Part shown: piece after piece, positions 61,568 to 64,000 of the stretch
Layout of the letters: each line of letters begins with the position of its first letter
How positions within the stretch are numbered: the stretch's first letter is position 1
Source: Desulfuromonas soudanensis
GTDB lineage: Bacteria; Desulfobacterota; Desulfuromonadia; Desulfuromonadales; WTL
Assembly: GCF_001278055.1 (NCBI RefSeq)
Contig: NZ_CP010802.1
Span: 744,001 to 808,000 of the forward strand
Direction: 5' to 3'
DNA length: 64,000 nt
Program-made: the position numbers and the translations under genes
Notes under the pieces: generated by a model
Told to the model about the DNA's origin: nothing
The model's database searches: none
The model's input: only the letters and a program-made list of their open reading frames with translations

Positions 61568-63394
61568 CTAGGGAACCTTAACCATTCGGCTGATTTCTCC
61601 GTACAGCAATAGCGCTTTATCGGGATCGATCCGTTCGAGGGCGGCCAGTTCTCCTCTGGCCGCAGAGAGATTGCCGACAAGCAGATAGGCCATGCCGAGG
61701 TTGTAGCGGACATTCGGTCGATTGGGAAACCGCTGCCGAATCCGTTCCAGATGCTCGACCGCTTCGCGCGGTTGATTCGTGTAGATCAGGGCAATAGCCA
61801 GATTTGCCTCGGCGTCCGTCAGTTCCGGATCAAGACGAACCGCCTGTCGTAGAGGCTGGAGAGCTTCTTGGTAGTGTCCGACCATGAGGTGGGCCAGGCC
61901 GAGATTGTGCCAGATCTCGGCATTTTCAGGATCGAGCTTGACGGCCTGCTGCAAGGGCGGAAGAGCCGCTTGTGCTTTGTCGGCACCGATCAGTGCGGTC
62001 CCGAGATTATACCAGGGCCTCCATTTCGCCGGCGACTTCCGTGTGGCGTCCGTCCAGAGGCTCACTTCGCTTCGCCACACCCGGTTGCGCTCCCAGGTGG
62101 CAACGGTCAGGAGGGCAATGGCCAGAAAAGCCGCCGGCAGTATAAGCCGGGCAACGAACAGGGCCGGAGCTTTCCTCGCCAGGAGGACAATGAGAACGGC
62201 AAGGGCTATAAAAAGGCCGATGGATGGCAGGTACAGACGATGCTCGAAGATGACGTCGGCGAGGGGCACAAGCCCAGATTCCACGGAAAGAGTCAGGAAA
62301 AACCAGACGATGCCGAAGGCGACAAGCCGCGCTTCGCCCCCGGTTCCCTGTTCCTGGTCAATATCTTTCGGCCGGTATCCGTACAGGTAAACGGCAAGGG
62401 AAAAGAGTGCGCCAAGGAGTAAAAAGGAGAGAAAGACCGGTGGGGTAAAAAAGGTCGTGTAAACCGGATAATCATAATCCACATTCTGTCCGACCGGCAG
62501 GATCAGCAACCGCAGATAGGTGACGATGACCCGGATCTGGGTCAATAGATAATAGATTCTTGGGAGATCGGTGTGCGCCCGCAGGTGCTCTTCGAAGCCG
62601 TTGGCAAGGGGATCGACGGCTTCGGAGGTGAGAATGCTCCAGGGGATGAGCGGCAGGGTCAGCAGCAGCGGCAAGAGATAGCGCATGCGGCGGAGCCACT
62701 TCCCCCGGAAGAAGCTTGCCTCGTAAAGGAGAACGACAAGCGGCAGGGTAAAGGCGATCTCCTTGGTGCCCATGGCCAGAAGCGCGGCCACCACTGATCC
62801 GGCCAGCAGCAAAGGGGCGCGGCGACGTTCAGCGGCCGGACCGGACTCGCCTCTGACCGTCAGCGGCAACGTCTCGAACCTCAAACGCGCCGCGGCGTAG
62901 AGCACCAGGGACAGCAGGTAGAAGAGGGTGGAGAGGGAGGCAAGGCGCTGGACGATATAGGTGACCGCCTGGGTCTGGACGGGGTGGGCGATGAAGAAGA
63001 GGGCGGCCAGGAGGGCGACTGTCCCCGCCTGCGGGGCCAGACCGCTTGCGACCAGCCTTGGCGTGCGAAAAGTCAGACGCACGAGGGCATAGACCAGCAA
63101 AGCCGTACAGAGATGGACGGCCAGATTGAAGAGGTGATAACCGGTGACATCGAGTCCGCCGAAGCGGTAGTTGAGGGCAAAGGTGAAATAGCCGACGATG
63201 CGGCGGGGAAGGAAATCATAAGCAGAACCGCCGGGGAGGAAATTGCCGAGGTTCCGGATGATTTCGTTGTTGGCAATCGATTCCAGGTCATCGATGACAA
63301 AGGGAACCTTGAAGCTGTTGGCATAGGCCAGGGACCCGAGACAGAGGATGAGCAGGACATGGCAAAACGGGTGGCGGATAATTTTCTTCAGCAT
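61568..63394 (-). CDS. Second TMTC/PMT-like GT-C glycosyltransferase with TPR repeats
   Basis: 608 residues: about ten membrane segments (residues 12-420) then TPR repeats (about 440-600, e.g. ALPPLQQAVKLDPENAEIWH and ALQPLRQAVRLDPELTDAEA). The acidic pair VIDDLESIANN after the first helix, FFIAHPVQTQAVTYIVQRLA and EHRLYLPSIG match the protein at 28827, so both should use a lipid-linked sugar at the inner-membrane outer face. Single reverse-strand gene, divergent from the radical SAM gene. Confidence 0.85.
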   Translation of the reverse strand: MLKKIIRHPFCHVLLILCLGSLAYANSFKVPFVIDDLESIANNEIIRNLGNFLPGGSAYDFLPRRIVGYFTFALNYRFGGLDVTGYHLFNLAVHLCTALLVYALVRLTFRTPRLVASGLAPQAGTVALLAALFFIAHPVQTQAVTYIVQRLASLSTLFYLLSLVLYAAARLRFETLPLTVRGESGPAAERRRAPLLLAGSVVAALLAMGTKEIAFTLPLVVLLYEASFFRGKWLRRMRYLLPLLLTLPLIPWSILTSEAVDPLANGFEEHLRAHTDLPRIYYLLTQIRVIVTYLRLLILPVGQNVDYDYPVYTTFFTPPVFLSFLLLGALFSLAVYLYGYRPKDIDQEQGTGGEARLVAFGIVWFFLTLSVESGLVPLADVIFEHRLYLPSIGLFIALAVLIVLLARKAPALFVARLILPAAFLAIALLTVATWERNRVWRSEVSLWTDATRKSPAKWRPWYNLGTALIGADKAQAALPPLQQAVKLDPENAEIWHNLGLAHLMVGHYQEALQPLRQAVRLDPELTDAEANLAIALIYTNQPREAVEHLERIRQRFPNRPNVRYNLGMAYLLVGNLSAARGELAALERIDPDKALLLYGEISRMVKVP

Positions 63395-63669
63395 CTTATC
63401 CCTGGAATGCGACAGCGGTCTGCGGCGCGGCCATCGTCTGGAAAGTGGCGGAGGGCGGGGATCATCGAGTCAAGGAAAACGCGGGGTTCATCATAGCCCA
63501 GGGGTTTGAAATGTTCAAACCCTTATCCGGTGGAACGTTCGAACCTCCGTTGCCTGCCCCCGCGTCGGTTTTTTAAAGTTCTTGTGTTTTATCAGCTATT
63601 TGTCTATTGTCAGACAGGAAACAATATTCACCCTGGCCAGGCCCCGGGCGCCCTTTCAAAGTGACCCTT
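63395..63669. other. Divergent intergenic region
   Basis: 275 bases between the TMTC-like and the radical SAM genes; presumably promoters for both. No further element recognised. Confidence 0.5.
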
Positions 63670-64000
63670 ATGAGATCTGCAACACGAAGGTTGAAAACGC
63701 TTCTGCTCGGTTTGATGCAGGCGCCCGGGAAGACCCTCACCGATATCCTTGGGGTTGTTCGGCCGGGGCGAGGTGACGAGGCCCAGAGGAGGCGGTTGCA
63801 GACGCTGACTCGTGAGGCGCCGCTGATTCTGCAGATTGAAACCACCAATGTCTGCAATGCCGCCTGTATCTTCTGCGCCTATTCGGCCATGCAGCGCCCG
63901 AAAGGGGTCATGAGCATGGCCTTGTTCGACAAACTCGTAAACGACTATGCTGGCATGGGCGGCGGCCCCGTCTCCCTGACGCCGGTGGTCGGCGATGCGC
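63670..64000 (+). CDS. Radical SAM protein, 5' part (cut by window end)
   Basis: ATG 63670 opens a frame that is still open at base 64000 (110 codons seen). After a basic 50-residue lead-in, PLILQIETTNVCNAACIFCA holds the CX3CX2C [4Fe-4S] motif (Cys62, Cys66, Cys69) with the N-terminal beta-strand typical of radical SAM enzymes, followed by KGVMSMALFDKLV. Whether a C-terminal SPASM domain follows cannot be seen. It may modify a peptide, a sugar or an unrelated substrate; it is 6 kb from micropeptide 3, so a link is only a possibility. Ribosome site is weak. Confidence 0.88.
   Translation, partial: MRSATRRLKTLLLGLMQAPGKTLTDILGVVRPGRGDEAQRRRLQTLTREAPLILQIETTNVCNAACIFCAYSAMQRPKGVMSMALFDKLVNDYAGMGGGPVSLTPVVGDA

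Noticed and set aside
1-64000. CRISPR arrays, tRNA or rRNA genes, prophage
   Set aside because: No regularly spaced repeats with spacers, no cloverleaf or rRNA-like sequence, and no phage structural or integrase genes were seen.

Overview
The window looks like a chromosome segment from a dissimilatory metal- or sulfur-reducing bacterium of the Geobacter/Desulfuromonas lineage. It is GC-rich and packed with very large exported multiheme c-type cytochromes that mix CXXCH with CX3-5CH motifs. It also carries a decaheme OmcA/MtrC-type lipoprotein, NtrC-type two-component systems, Geobacter-style prepilins and a MetH lacking the activation domain. The lineage call is inferred from gene content; no rRNA gene is present to test it.

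Layout: 1-4.8 kb holds metabolism (3' part of metH, a Pro-rich conserved protein, a split transketolase, a prepilin-like protein). 4.8-7.6 kb encodes a sensor kinase with a c-type heme motif in its sensor region and an NtrC-type regulator. A good sigma-54 promoter lies just downstream, in front of an extracellular electron-transfer cluster at 7.8-25.3 kb: a beta-propeller/PEGA/FG-GAP protein, a 4-heme cytochrome, a 2792-residue cytochrome with 77 heme motifs by hand count, and an 18-heme cytochrome with Ig-like domains. The 18-heme gene is followed by an 18-residue peptide gene, a terminator and a TPR lipoprotein gene. A surface-modification operon follows (SGNH hydrolase-TPR, TMTC-like glycosyltransferase-TPR, small membrane proteins, NodU-type carbamoyltransferase). 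33-39.7 kb is accessory: an ISL3-family element, a prepilin, toxin-antitoxin and HEPN/MNT pairs, and a sugar-nucleotide/GT2 pair. 39.8-43.7 kb is a second NtrC-type two-component system. 44.3-54 kb holds a second copy of the module (18-heme cytochrome, micropeptide, TPR lipoprotein); its cytochrome is split by an IS4-family element with a perfect 9-bp target duplication. 54-64 kb has a relE remnant, a ParE pair, a beta-CASP RNase, a second prepilin, a third stand-alone micropeptide, a cytochrome b5-like protein, the decaheme cytochrome, a second TMTC-like protein and the start of a radical SAM enzyme.

The most interesting signal is the three-copy micropeptide family: 18 residues each, pattern M-x-[KR]-Y-x-K-P-x-[IV]-V-G-S-S-x-V-H-P-C-stop. 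Each copy sits before its own rho-independent terminator. Two lie immediately 3' of paralogous 18-heme cytochromes, behind a similar hairpin, and upstream of paralogous lipoproteins. Short peptides ending in Cys next to cytochromes and surface-modification genes suggest a modified-peptide or signalling system; its function is unknown.

Five single-frame breaks were seen (two in the Pro-rich gene, one each in the NtrC regulator, the ISL3 transposase and the HEPN gene). Four of them lie in C runs, so assembly error must be excluded before calling these genes dead.
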